Origin: Malurus cyaneus samueli
Taxonomy: Eukaryota; Chordata; Aves; Passeriformes; Maluridae
NCBI GenBank assembly: GCA_009741485.1
Contig: CM019236.1
Location: forward strand, 30,242,322-30,306,321
DNA length: 64,000 bases
Direction of reading: 5' to 3'
Part shown: piece by piece, positions 1 to 12,944 of the stretch
Layout: each line of letters starts with the position of its first letter
Position numbering within the stretch: position 1 is the stretch's first letter
The notes under the pieces: generated by a model
Told to the model about the DNA's origin: nothing
Database searches by the model: none
What the model saw: only the letters and a program-made list of their open reading frames with translations
Made by a program: the position numbers and the translations under genes

Positions 1-1117
1 ATTCAGTCTGACTGTTGTTCTCGATGGACATCAAGATTTGTGGGTGCTGCAGAAGCAGGTGAGAGGCCTGAAACCACTGGAATGGATCCCCTGTGTTGAT
101 AAGGAAAAATCACTGCAATGGTAGGGTTGCGAAAATAAATAATTATGTGAACAGCCTTCTTCTCTAGCACTGGTTATGCAAAAGTACTCAGCAGGCTGGA
201 TTTTACAAGCCTCCTAAATGTTGTGCTTTAAGCTGTATAGCAACTATTGGTGCTATCTGAAGAGTTCAAGGCATACACCAGCCAGGTTGCAGCCAACTGG
301 AACAGAAAAGAAAGAAAAACTGTGGATTGACTTCTGAAGAAGAAGACAAAAAAATAGATAATTTGCTGGTTCAAATAATCCCAAATGCTTTGCAAATCAG
401 GAATATTTGAGCAAGAAACCATTCTTAGTTAGTGATGCTGCAATAAGGTTAAAGGCTTGCAATAGTAAAATGATCGCCAAAAAATCAATCACATTTACGA
501 CATTTCAGCTTTCTGGCATTGTTTCAAATTGTTTGTGTATGAATCCTTCAGAGTTGTCAGCAAAACTCCCAGATGTCTTGAAAGTTTCTTGAGGAGTCTT
601 CACATTGATTTGAAGAGAAGACAGGTGCAAGCGTTGAAATGAGTCTTTCTGTCCTTTCCCTTCTCTCACCTACACGGTTTCCTCTCTGAAGCACGTGGTA
701 TTTTAGCAAGAAGCATAGCTGTGCCATATCTGTCTAGTATCACCTTTAGTATCATGGTAACTCTTTACATTATCTTACAGCCAAGTCCACATTGCAGATT
801 CAAACAAGGGATGTTAAAGTTCATTGGAATTTCCTTTGATTGGGCCAAAAGGAGATTGAAATGGATAAGAAAAGAGAGAACTAGAGGTGAATGAAGTAGA
901 CTGACTTACAATGTACCTTTCCTCTATAATGAAGGCATGAACAAGCAAGATTTGTTTTAAGACAAAAAAAAGGGACTATATTCTTCCTTCATGATACACA
1001 GAAAACCTGAAGTTGATGAATTTGCCTATCCCAGTTTGAGTCTGCCAGGTATTAGCTGCATGGTAACAGAAGCTTGAAGTAAATAAATATAGCCTTAACT
1101 CTCCACGATGTTTTAGT

Positions 1118-1560
1118 TTAAACCCTTTGTCCCTGCTTTCTCCACTGCACCTTCAAGGCAGCCATGGCAGCAGAGTGCTCCCCCCATGCTGGAGTGCCTG
1201 CGAGGAGCCACTCTGCAGAAAACCGCATGTGCAAGTACTTGTTGTGACAAGCTGGGAATGTGTCTATGACTGTGCAGGTCCACTGTGTCTGTGCAATTTT
1301 GTGCCTTTGTTGTTGTATAAAGCCTGGAGGGAAGTGAGAGACATTTTCTGACAGAGCACGGTGCCCGTGCTGGGCCTTCTCAGCCCCACCAAAGAGCCAG
1401 TGGAGGGCACAGGGGAGGGAGCCGAAACCCGGAGGCAGCACACCCTGTGCCCCGGAGGCTGGACCCCTGCTCTGCAGAGGGGAGAGAGAGCCATTCGGAG
1501 ATGCTGAGCCTTGTGCACCACGCTCTCAACAGCCTCAAAGCACACACTCCAGAGGAAAGC
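1118..1560. other. GC-rich island of unknown origin, possible old LTR or CR1 remnant
   Basis: This block is clearly richer in G and C than the AT-rich DNA on both sides. It contains a TATA-like GTATAAAG at about 1315-1322. No target-site duplication, TG...CA ends, primer-binding site or coding domain could be identified. It may be a degraded solitary LTR, a GC-rich part of another retroelement, or ordinary unique sequence. The boundaries are by eye. Confidence 0.25.
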
Positions 1561-1864
1561 TGAAGTCTCGTAACTGAGTGTTAATTATGTCTAAGTGGAT
1601 TCTAGAGAAAAGGAAAACCATATACTGTATCAGCAGAGAAATGGTTTCACTGTGAGGAAAACTAATGATGCTTTTATCAGGAACAATATAAAGATTGCTT
1701 TTTTACTAGTGTGTGTCCCACAGGGTTTGGACTATGAGATATTTCTGTATCTGGCTTTAGGTTCCTCTGAGCTTTTACATAATCAAATCAATATAGCTAT
1801 GATTCACCCTCTGGCAACAACTGCTCCTTGCAAGTTCTGCTGCTTCTTTAGTGACTGAAGAGGA

Positions 1865-1885
1865 AAAATAAATAAATAAATAAAT
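1865..1885. repeat. (AAAT)n microsatellite
   Basis: About five tandem AAAT units are followed by GAAG. It is a simple tetranucleotide repeat. Confidence 0.85.
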
Positions 1886-2279
1886 GAAGAACTTATTACA
1901 AATCCGTAAACATTGATTTGTTTGGTCTTAGATTTTACTTTTTTTAATTGCCAGGGAAAAAAAGAAAAAAGAAAGGATGAGGAGGTGCGAGGATATATGA
2001 ATTTTTGCTCAATGGGACAAATTGCTAGCTTACTACTTTGAAAAGAAAAGAAAAAAGTGGATTGATAGGATTTCATGAACCTACACAAAGTATTGTGCAG
2101 ACACAGACTGAAGTGTGGCTGAAGGCAGATGGGGCAAAGAAGGGCAGAGGCTGTAAAAGCCAAGGCAGGCAAAGAGTCCAGAGACAGAAAAATTTGATTT
2201 TGCACTAGCAGCACTGCATTGTTTCGATCTGCATCTTAACTTCCAAACTTGAGTTACCCATTCTTCAGTTTCCAGAAAA

Positions 2280-2405
2280 GCAAAACAAAAAAAAGTGGAA
2301 AAAACCCCCAATATTTAAATGTAAAAACAAAAATAAAACAAAAAATTAAAAAATCCCACAAAAACCAAAAAAAAAAAAAAACAAAACACCAAACCAAAAA
2401 TCCAA
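2280..2405. repeat. A-rich low-complexity tract
   Basis: A run of A-rich sequence with scattered C includes a homopolymer of about 15 A near 2367-2381. This could be a degraded poly(A)-like region, but no retroelement body is recognisable beside it. Confidence 0.8.
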
Positions 2406-3156
2406 CTAAAAATCACCACTAAATAGCCACAAAAAGTCTCTCTCCCAGTTATATTTTTTCTATGCTTCCACCTCACCATTCATGCTCCCAGCCCTTGACC
2501 TCCAGGTAATTTTCTTCATTCCAGAAATTTTTTCTCTCCACCCTCCTCTCTCTTCTGGTGTCACACTGTCATTGTCACAAATATTTTCCCTATATAGTTG
2601 CTGGTGTAACACAGCACTCTGACACAGTCATCACACACTGGTGGAATTGACTTCTCTTGGGATCATCTTCTCTTGTTTTTCACTTGGCTGACATCTCTGT
2701 TGTACCAAAACAAAGGAAATACTGAACAAAAGGATCACTGTCTTTCTCACAAAAGAAATTGCATCTTTTACACAAACCTCGTTTCATCTTTTCTTAAGGT
2801 TGTGCGCTGTCAGGCAGGACTTTGGAGGAGGGTATCCAAGAAGGATGGCACTGTTAGAGAAGAAAGCTCAGCCTGTGCCAGACTGGTTGATCAGTGTGGC
2901 AACCCTGGTTGTGCCAACTAACATTGAAGCATGCTGTTAATAATGAGCTAAATTCTGGCTAGTGATGCCCTCCTCAGCCACAGACATGTGTCAGCTGATG
3001 CTTGTAAAGTGCCATGGAATCTTTGGAGAGACGGTGTCACCGGCATTAGCTTTTTAGGGTTTTGAATTTGCTGTTGACAAAAAAAAGGATATGACCACCA
3101 TACATCCTCCTACCCTCCATCTCCATTCTGAATTAATTTTCTTGAATTTTTTTACC

Positions 3157-3210
3157 ATTTTCTTTCTTTCTTTTTCTTTTTTTTTTCTTTTTTTTTTCTT
3201 TTTTCTTTTA
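3157..3210. repeat. T-rich polypyrimidine tract
   Basis: The tract is made of T runs broken by single C residues, starting with short (TTTC)n units. Directly downstream lies an unusual pair of small inverted repeats (3228-3261). Confidence 0.85.
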
Positions 3211-3227
3211 AGGAAGGATGTGTCCCT

Positions 3228-3261
3228 TACTACGACGTAGTAGTAGTTCTTCTACGAAGAA
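3228..3261. repeat. Two adjacent short inverted repeats
   Basis: TACTACG and CGTAGTA face each other across one base (3228-3242). TTCTTC and GAAGAA face each other across TAC (3247-3261). Both lie immediately downstream of a T-rich tract and contain CpG, which is scarce in the flanks. A transcript could form two tiny hairpins, but no stem exceeds 7 bp and no function is implied. Confidence 0.5.
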
Positions 3262-4346
3262 ATTTTTATTTTCCAAGTACAGATCGTGACAGAGGAATAG
3301 AGGAGGCTTTTCCTGTTACAGACTCATTCATTCCTAAGATAAATTGTGTTTATTTCTGCAGATCTAGTAGCAAGCACAACATGGATTCATGTGCTCCCAG
3401 AGGTGGGTATTCCTTCACCCTAGAAAGGCACAATTGTAAGAGCATGAATACCCTGGGAAAACCTACAGCCTAAATGCAATGGAACTGGCCAAGAAACCTC
3501 CAAATTTATTTGCAAATAATTTCTTGAGATTGAATGTAGAAAATATTCAGTGAACATATTTTTCTGTACTTTGACTGGATTACAAAAATGGTTTATTTTT
3601 CATTGAATAATTTAAGTGAAAACAAGCTCTTTCAGCCATTAGAGTTCAAACAATAGTGATACATATCTTGTGCTAGTGGAATGGATAATCTGTAGCTGTA
3701 GATACTATGTCATATGAATTTTAAACCTAGTTGGTTTTTTTCCCAGGTGTCTGATGATAATGACTATTGCTCATGGACTGCCCTCCTCCTGTTGTGAACC
3801 AGAAGGATGATCTCTTTTTGCTCCCTGCTCCTGTATAGATCCAAACATCACAGGACTTTGAATTACTGGAAAAATAACAACAATTTAAATCTTGAATGTT
3901 GGGGAAACTTTTAACTTTTTAATTCATGTGGAAATTGTGTTAACACTCTTGCATAAAGTCATATCTCCCTAGTGCTCTGACATGAGCTCAGCTTCATTTT
4001 GGTGAAGTTATTAAGGGTTTTATCCCGATCACAAATAATGCAGAAAAAGGGGCAACAAAACTGTTAGTTCTGTTTTTACTGTTGTAGCTACTGCCTTGAT
4101 CCTAGCAATGCAGACTTTCTTTTTTTCAGTCCACATAAATATAGTCCATGCACATATCAAAAGATTTGACAAAATACGAAAATTAGGTGCAACATGAGCT
4201 TGGTGTCTGCACTTGTGGGCAATGAACAAGACACTGTGCAGGCATTGTGCGTGCTGGTGCGAGCTGCCATCCCTACCAAAGCACCAACAACAATAAAAAC
4301 CAGCCTGCTCCCTGTCGCAGGAAGGTTTAACTACTTCCAACACAGG

Positions 4347-4372
4347 CACACACACACACACACACACACACA
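4347..4372. repeat. (CA)13 dinucleotide microsatellite
   Basis: This is an uninterrupted CA array of about 26 bases. Confidence 0.95.
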
Positions 4373-6714
4373 ATTAGAAAATACACACTGAAAACCCAAT
4401 AATACTTACTTGAGCCCTTTAAACTCCTGAGGGGTAGATAGATACAAGGTAGTAAAGCAGCAGAAGGAAAGAAAAACAGTTAAAAAAAACTAATAAAGAA
4501 TCCTATAGGAAGGAAACAACACTCCCCTACTCACATGCTCCCTTTACCCTCCCCCACACAGTTATCCACTTCTTAAAGGAACAAAAATTAAAAACGGGGC
4601 TAATTGTTGTGCTTGCTGTGGTGGCTTGCCTGGAAATGAGCCTATGTGTTGAAGGCATATGGTGCTTATATTGGAATTGTTTTCTAAACAGACTTTTTGC
4701 CTGTGTGTCTTTTTCACCTCTCTCAAACATCTTGTGCCAAAAGCAGTAAAAACACTGCTGCATTAAACATAAATCAGGGCCCTGTGCCTGCAAAGAACCT
4801 CTGTTGTTGGAGGGGGGTTGTTGGACTGGGGATGAAAGGAGACCTACCACCGCATTGATCTGAGGTGATTGTGGGGAACATATTCAGCTAGGATGCTCCT
4901 AGCTAGTTAAGACAATGTGGAACATTCAAGCAATTAATGAACACATGCTTCAAGTAGAAAGGCTGAACAGAGGATTTTACCGAATGTACATGTTTCTTGC
5001 ACTAAATGTAGTCTAAAGGAATACACTTTTATGTATTTGTTTTGATAGAGATCATTTTACCTATCCAGAGAATTTTACCTTTGCCATGACAAATCATATA
5101 TTGACTATGTATAGAAAAGTGTGAAAACATTTGTTAAATATTTTTACTAAAAGGAACAGCTCTACAAGTTAACATAAATTCACTATAAATTTAGTGTGGG
5201 ACAAGCTGCACTATGTCACGCCTGCAAGCAATTTTCAGAGGGCCAAATTTAAGGATTTGTTCCCTATGTTGCTGATTTGCAAGTAGGTTGTTAAGATTGT
5301 AACCCTTCCATGCTAAAGGCATGCTAATGGCTCTTCAGACCCCCAAACTAAGAGGTGGACCTAGTTGATCCTACTAGCAACAGAAATCGTCAGTGTGAAA
5401 GAAGACTGCTGGAAATGGTTTTAGTAGTTTATGCACTTACATATGTAGTATATGACCAATTACATATACTAATGGGTATTCATGGCCTTTGCACAGAGAG
5501 AGCAGTGAACAAACATCTGGGACTTTTATGTAGGCTGTATTTGAAAGTTAGTTTAAAGTGAAAGTGTTTGCCCTTATAGACTCCAGACATTTTATGCAAT
5601 TTTTTAATGAGTAGGCATATTAATCTAGGTATCCTAATCTGTGTATTCAGCCAGCTAAATTCTGCCCATGATAGCAATGAGGGACAATACTTATCAAATC
5701 ACCCGATCAGTGGGTGTCTGAATTTCAGCAGGGTGTCATACAGACTGAACACTATTTATAAAGTGCTTGGGATTTATTTCTGCTTTTGGAGAGCAGGAGA
5801 AACCCTTCCATAAATTACATCTCAGGAGGGAGACCGGGGAAGGTACTGATGTTGCAGTTGTGTTTTCCCCATCATTCAGTTCTGTGGAAGGCCGCTCAGG
5901 AACCTTTGCTGAGATGATGCTCAGTCATCTGTTGAGGCATAATTCCTTTGAGGATAGACTTGCAGCTGCAGTACTGTCATCCCTAGCACTGCCAGCATCC
6001 CCTTGTGCAGGGGGAATAATCCCATTCTCCTCAGTGCCATGGATGGCAAGCACATGACACATGTGGGTGTGCGTACTCCCTTGGATGAATGGAAGCAGGG
6101 TGCAGGAGAGGTAATTTTCATGTGCAGTATACAGAAAATGCAATATGGCTCCTCAGAAACCAGTGCTGTGTTGGGGTCACAAAGGAATGGGGCTCTAGTG
6201 CTGGGTTCTTCAGCAGCTCCTAGAAGACCCATCACTTTTGGAAACTCACAACCCCTGTCCTTCCATAAGGAACAAAGCCCAGGTGGAAACTCTGAACTGA
6301 AATGTATAAAGTTTCCTTTCTTCAAAGTGCTTTTATTTTCTTGGCATAGGGACAAATTGTACCTTGAGGGCCAGATCTGCAAGTGGATCCATATGGAGAA
6401 ATCTTTATGTGTTGGGAACATCACTCAAGTCAACAGGACGCTGTGAGGGCACAGAAGTTTGCCAGGTCCAAGCTGCAATTTGAAAAGTGTTTTGTGTTCC
6501 TTCAAGGTAAAGGCATACTATAAACCTGACCAATAATTCTTTTAATAAGAAAACTATTGTGCTTGTGCTTTTATTAGTAAAATCTAAGAGAAGATGAAAA
6601 CCAACATAGCTTCTATAGAGTAATTTTTTTTCCCCCAACAGGTGGAAGGAATTTTACCTTCTACTTTGAGCTAAGGGAAGAAATAATCCAGTGTATAGTT
6701 TATCTATAACACAG

Positions 6715-7388
6715 GTATCAGAAAAAGTACAAGTCCTAAGAGATCTAACCTAGTGGTATAGTAAAACTGAAGGCATTCTGGGCAGTACAAGCTATTCTGT
6801 GTCTATTCAGGGGACAAGATGACAAAATTAGTTTTACGAAAAAAACCACCAAACCCTACAAATTGTTACTGAGTGAACTTGAAAGTATGTTTGGGGAGAT
6901 CTGGTTATGGCATGTGAGAGCAACGTGGAACCATAAAGATAGTATTGTATATATTACCTTGTTTTCAATGTGCTGTTGTTGGCTACAACCTGATCTGATG
7001 GAATGAGCATAAATCTGGGAACCAGAAACTTCTTTGATTTTATTCTCTGTTCTATTTATTTTCTATATCACCTTGAGTAAGTGACTAAACCTAATTGACA
7101 GAGGCTTTATTTGTAGTTGTCTGTTTGATATGTGTAAAAGGTTTGCAGGTCAGTTGCATAAACCTCAAAGGATCAAGAGTGAAGGTGTTCCTCACCTTCA
7201 TACAGCAGCAGTGAGACTAGCCTAGAAGTCTCCACTCCAAGGGAAGGAAATTTCTCTAGTCTGGACAACACAATTAACATTCAGATTAGATCCCCCATTG
7301 CTTTCCAATGTTGTAAGATTAATCTACATTTTACATCAACTAGTGTGGGTCCTTCTATCATGATTGCAATATAAACAGGGGTTTCTGG
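6715..7388. repeat. Tandem duplication A, copy 1
   Basis: This noncoding segment is repeated directly downstream at about 7404-8026. Shared landmarks include GGGCAGTACAAGCTATTCTG and TTAGTTTTACGAAAAAAACC in the same order. Copy 1 is about 674 bases and reads like clean sequence. No gene is seen in it. Confidence 0.9.
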
Positions 7389-7403
7389 AACGTAGAGAGA
7401 GAT

Positions 7404-8026
7404 TATCAGAAAAGAGACAATCCTAAAGATCTCCTATGATAAAACTAAGCATCTGGGCAGTACAAGCTATTCTGTGTCATCATGGGACAAGATGAAAAAT
7501 TAGTTTTACGAAAAAAACCACAAACCCTACACAATTGTTACTCGATTGACTTGAAGATGTTGGGGAGACGGTTAGCATGAGAGCAACGTGGAAACCATAA
7601 AGATAGTATTGTATAATAACCTTGTTCAATGTCTGTGTTGCTACAACCTGAATCGATAGGAATGAGCATAAAATCTGGGAACCAAAACTCTTTGATTTAT
7701 CTCTGTCTATTTTAGTTCTAGTATCACCTGAGTAAGTGACAAACCAATGACAGCGGCTTTATTTGAGTTGCGTGTTTCATAGTGTAAAAGGTTGCAGGTC
7801 ATTGCAAAACCTCAAAGGATCAAAGTGAAGGTTCCTCACCTTCATACACGCAGCACGTGAACACCTAAAGTCTCCACCCAAGGGACAGGAAATTTCTCGT
7901 AGTCTGGACAACAAATAATATTCAGATTAGATCCCGCCATTCTTTCCAATGTGTAAATTAATCTACATTTTACATCAACTAGCGTGGGTCTTCATCATGA
8001 TTGGGCAATATAAACAGGTTCCTGTG
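7404..8026. repeat. Tandem duplication A, copy 2 (deletion-rich)
   Basis: This repeats copy 1 in the same order over about 623 bases. The differences are scattered single-base losses with a few gains, and perfect stretches lie between them. A one-sided loss of bases with little substitution is typical of raw long-read sequence and unlike the mixture expected from an old duplication. It is most likely an assembly artefact, although a real recent duplication is not excluded. Confidence 0.85.
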
Positions 8027-9004
8027 GGCTTACATATTCATTCAAGCATCACAAGACGCTTCTATATAGTAACAAAAAAGGTTAAGTAAATTCAATGAAG
8101 GTCAATTTTTAGATGTTTATCTCCAAAATAAGCCCAGACTTCCTTTTTGCAAGCCCACTCCCCGTGTGAAATGCTTGGTCCCATTACATATTTATGGCAA
8201 AACAGATTGGTGTGACTTCAGTAAAGGACGACGCCAGAGACTGCTACTTACTACATATTGTAATGCAGTCCCTCACTGGAACAGAGAGGCACCAAGATGG
8301 GTAGGCGGGACGGAATTTACCCCACAGTCATGTTCAATTTATTATTTTTCTCTTTATTTTTTTTTTATTTTAATTTTTTTTTGGTTGCGCCTTGACTCAA
8401 GAAGGTATGTAAAATGACTAAATCCAAGAGCATATTGACAAAATGAATGAACAGCCCAAGCCAACAAGAAAATCAAACCCTGTATTAAGATTAAAATACA
8501 TTTGGATAAGTCATAGAGTTATAAAGCCCACCACACCCAAAAAAAAATATAATATAAAAAAATGGCACCATATTCCCTGATAAACCTGTGCCAGAAAAGC
8601 TCTTGGGGAACAAGTTTTTGTCAGTCCCCAGCTTTTACCAATTTAAATTCTTGGCAGCATATTAAAACAAAATGTAGAAGGTATTTGAGACTGCAATCCC
8701 TCAATACTAAATCTAGTGTTTCCTGGCACTAGATGAATGTTACTGGAGTTAAAACCTAGCACCATAGCACCAGATCTCCATAGCTTTTCATATTAATACT
8801 TAACAGACAAATATGTCATTCTTTCAGTATCCCTTTATACTGCCAATTTTTTCTCACATTTTTTCTCTGATAAAAACAAAGGTGAGAAAGTTCCATGCAG
8901 TGACTGACATCATGCTATTTTGTTTGCTTTTCAAATGTCTATGACACACCTTTTCCACCCTGAACATGTTGTTTATTTCCACTTTCTAATGCCTACTTGG
9001 TAGC

Positions 9005-9029
9005 AAAAAAAAAAAAAAAAAAAAAAAAA
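9005..9029. repeat. Poly(A) run of about 25
   Basis: This is an uninterrupted A homopolymer. No retroposed gene or LINE body could be recognised upstream, so it may be a simple repeat or the tail of an eroded retroposon. Confidence 0.9.
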
Positions 9030-9749
9030 GGAGGACGAGCACATTTTGCTACTACATCACACAAACATACCCAGCTTTCCACTCTGCATAGGTGAAACAG
9101 GATGTTTCTCAGACTCTTGCTCTGAATATTCTGATCAGTCCACACTGGTTTCTATCATGGTGGACACTAAGACTGTGGCTGAGTTAGCAGCTCTCCTCCT
9201 AAGGGCAGATACCAGATGGAGTTTGCTCTCTTGACAATGCCGATTCCCATTTTATCCTTCTCTTATGCTATTCTCTTGTCCCCAAGACAGGGGATTTAAA
9301 AACCTAAGTTCAGGGGCATTCCAAAGGCCGAGGACTCCTTATGGAGAGATCAGGCTTTCTACACTGCTGTGCAGGGAAGCCACTGAGAGTATAGTCACAC
9401 CTGAAAGATTATTTGAAGAATAAGTAGATAGTCCAATCTGTTTGCCAATGGGAAAACTTTTGGCATTACAAGCTGATTTCAGGCAGGTGTATAATTGCCC
9501 TCTCTAAAGACTTGTTATTTTTTCCAAACTTACATCTTTACCTTAGTGTACCAAGCACTATCATAGACAGTCTTGCCCTGTCTGATCAGATGACACCATT
9601 CATTCTTTTCACATTATTCACAGAATCACCTTTCTTAATTTCCTTTTTTTTCCCATATCCATTCGAATCTCAAGACATTATAAGAAGAATACGCGTCACT
9701 GAATCAAGCCCCTCACAAGGAAATACCATTCCCAAATATTCAGCCATGC

Positions 9750-9800
9750 TCATTTCCCCCTTAAAGGGTTTGGGGGGGAAAAACCCTTGAAGGCCCTCCA
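9750..9800. repeat. Homopolymer-expanded fold-back patch, possibly low-quality sequence
   Basis: CCCTTAAAGGG is followed by a run of seven G, five A and CCCTT, giving an imperfect inverted repeat with stretched homopolymers. A similar patch occurs at 53510-53545 inside a copy that is clearly error-rich. This one may therefore also be a read or assembly error, perhaps at a filled gap. Confidence 0.4.
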
Positions 9801-12800
9801 GCCTGGGTTCATTCGTGATGATCTGTCGTGATTCGAACCTTCCATTAAATTAAACTACCACAAATGGCTATTGGTGAAACCCGATATCCCACGCATTCAT
9901 GTTGGCTGCAGAAGTACTGATTCAGTTCCATTGACTTTGCTACACAAAACCCCCAAATCAACAAGCATAGCAGCAGATAAAATACCTGAAGTAATTTCTA
10001 TGATAAAGGTATGAAGTCAACAATTTATATGCTTGCTTCCATTCATGCATCCTCATTTCTTTTTCAAAACCTCATCTCTTTTCTTGCCCAGAATATAAAT
10101 CTAGCCAATGAGACATCCAGATAGCATCTTAGGTCCCATATGTAAAAATCCCGTTCTCTCTACTGCTTATATTTCCAGTACTCAGTAAGAGTACATTGAT
10201 CTGGAGAAAAATAGAAACACAGATTTCTGAAGTATTACACTTTTTTTTTTTTTTCAAAGGGATACCTTTGAAGCCACAGATGGACTTTCTCCTTGGCTCT
10301 GAAGGCAGAATTTGGCCCTTTGCAATCTGTTCAGCTTCTGTCATTTTTGCTGTCTGCCTCAAGATCTATCCTTGCAATACGAAAAAGGGAGAGAAGAAGC
10401 ATGTGTAAATGTGGGCCAGGAGGGAATAAAGAGGGAAGAAAGGCTGGGTAACAGTGGATGGTTATGAATTTACTATATGATACTCAGCTTTGTATTGATT
10501 TCACCTATTTGGTGGACTGAACATGAGCCTAATAATCAGATCCTGCTTAAACCATGTGCTTCCCCAGTAATTGACTCTCGCATATTGATTAAGATGTTGA
10601 CGTATCCCAGCATTGTTCAGTGGTAATGCAGCTGAGAATGGGCCTTCTCTCCCTGCGTTCTCAGCACTCTCTGTACTGCTGTCACCACACTCCCTTTAAT
10701 GGATAAAGCTGTCATCCGAAAGCTAGAATGTCTTGCAGGCACAAAGACGAAATTAACTGTTCAATAATTTATGGGACATGGAAAAAAACTTTACCCAACA
10801 ACTTCAATTGATTGCTGTAAGTGTTTTGACTGCACTTGCCTGCTTTGCATAAAGTCAGCTACTTTGCAGAGCCTGATTACCATTTACAGTAGCTTCTTGG
10901 CCCTCTTCACATTACAAGATCTTGAGGAACTTTGGCATGTTTTAAGGGAATTTCCTGTGTTATGCAGACCTGACATTTTTTCTCCTCACTGAAGATTCAT
11001 GAGAAAATCAAGATCTTCAATGAAATATAGTTGGTAAGCTTAGTAAGCAGACTTAAAAACTCAAATGATTTAGACTAGTTTGAGGCTGTCTGTTTTTCCA
11101 ACTTGAGTATCAGAAATACAGGCAATCAGTGGACTGTACCACTATAGGTAGGCAAGGAAACCTTTTGCACTTCAGGTAAGTTCAGCCTGAAAGTTATGGA
11201 AATATCTTGTCATTTCAGAGCCTCTGAACTCAGCTAATGGATGCAATCCAGCTTCTGGAGATAGGAGTTCATATGACCAAAGCAGACCACGACAATTTTA
11301 GCAAGAATGCCTATGCAGCAAATTATATCTCTTCTCAGAATAATACATGTTGTCCTTTTGCTGAAGAAGCTGACAGTGTATTGTGTATTAATCAGTAGTA
11401 ACAAGAACTTCATTCTCAAGGGATGCTAGTTCCTTTCATTATTGACAGTCTTTAAAAACAAAGAGACTGGCTGCCTATTTTGATAAAATGATTCTTTTTT
11501 TTTTTTTTGGTAGTTGACATCTCTTTTTTTTTTTGGTTATTTGGTTGCTAATAAAACAGAAACACATTATAATTAGATAAAGCCAGAATTAACAGAAAAA
11601 AAGATGGTGGACAACCTTCGAGGTCATTTTCCTAGCATATTTCCATTCCATCTTCTTATGATATCTCCCTCGTATTCCACAATGATAGTGTTTTTCCTGG
11701 TGGATAATAAGTTCACCATAGGAAAACATATTTTTTTTGGAGGAATGTAACATGATAATCAATCCAAAGGTACCAGTCCATTAGGACCTTGACAAATGAA
11801 GCAGAGTCTGCCATCTTATAAAAGTGACATGATGAGCAGTAATTATCCACAAAAGTGCAATTTTTAGGTAGCCATAGAACTTCCTGCTTCAAGCCAAATT
11901 GAATTAAAATATTCTTAACTAACCAAGGTGAAATTACATTGATCTTTCCTATTTTATCCAAAGGCAGCTTTCCAGTGAATTTGAAATCAGCTAGGTTTGG
12001 CGAACTTACCATAATGATGTACAAGGAGTTTGTGCTGAGCATTAATTTGGGCTGATAAGATTAGATATTAGCATATCAAAGCCTGACAACTCTAATGGGT
12101 ATTGGACCTGAAAGCAGTTAGGAAAATGTCTTTTAGTGTCAAGTTCTCAACTTGCTGCTCTACAAAGTAGGGCGTGGTCACAAACTTGCAGTGATGTGGC
12201 ACTGGAGAATCTGAGAAAATTAAGAATGCCATAGGAAAAGAAAAATCAATTTTTAGATTGCATCTGAAAGAGTTAACACGCATTTATCGAGGGCCACATC
12301 TAGAAGAAAAGGGTACATAGCATATGCATGTGAAGAGAAATCAAAATAATTAAAGCAAAAAATGAAACCAGATCCAGTTGTATTTATTTGCTTTTCCTTT
12401 TTCAAGGTGTTAATCCTGTGTTACTGAGAACATTCCTAGAATATTTCCCAGATGGAGACACAAATGCACCAGTATTTCCTGCCTCTATGTACTTTATTTC
12501 CATTTGTTCTCCTTTGAGAAGTTCTTTCTAAACAGTCCTTCCAAGTGGCAGGAGTGTTTGATTTCCAGTTTATTGTAGTGCTCAGTAGTTCAGCAACAGC
12601 CGTCAGAATTTTCAGTAGTCTCTGCTGTTTGCTGCAGAGCCTGTTCAAAGTCCAAGCCTCTGGAAGGAACCCCAGGAGGACTACAGCTGGGCCTGTTTGG
12701 ATATCAAGTCCAAATTAAAAATTTTATGCCAGTGTTTGAAAAATATCTGACCAAAATCTTGGTATGGATTAAATCTCCCTTGCCATGCAAACTTATCCAG

Positions 12801-12944
12801 CTGGGGCTTGAGGATTTATTTTTAAAGTGAAGAGAGGACAAAATAGCTGCATAAACTGATTTGGGTCAGAACGTTTGTTAGCTGAATTATCACTGGTAAT
12901 GAAACCTTCTAGACCTCACAAGGAGGCTAAAAGAGCTCCTGGGT

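Larger units (their letters stand above)
1..6714. other. Single-copy noncoding segment, no gene recognised
   Basis: Reading frames on both strands are short (at most about 165 codons) and none resembles a known protein family. Starts, stops and composition look like chance frames in AT-rich DNA. The segment holds an (AAAT)n run, an A-rich tract, a T-rich tract, a (CA)n array and one GC-richer island, listed separately. It could be intergenic or intronic; nothing in the sequence decides this. Confidence 0.7.
8027..11710. other. Single-copy noncoding segment
   Basis: No convincing gene is present. The segment holds a long poly(A) run, short poly(T) runs (for example 10241-10254 and near 11494-11508) and a suspicious fold-back patch near 9750-9800. 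Reading frames are under 95 codons and unrecognised. Confidence 0.65.

Noticed and set aside
4781..4860. Possible CR1 3' end (GGGGGGTTGTTGGACTGGGG)
   Set aside because: Only about 20 bases resemble the CR1 end, and there is no supporting upstream sequence or tail.
11713..12042. 109-codon minus-strand frame at the left of duplication B
   Set aside because: No family is recognised, and the counterpart frame near 14621-14970 is broken by indels.
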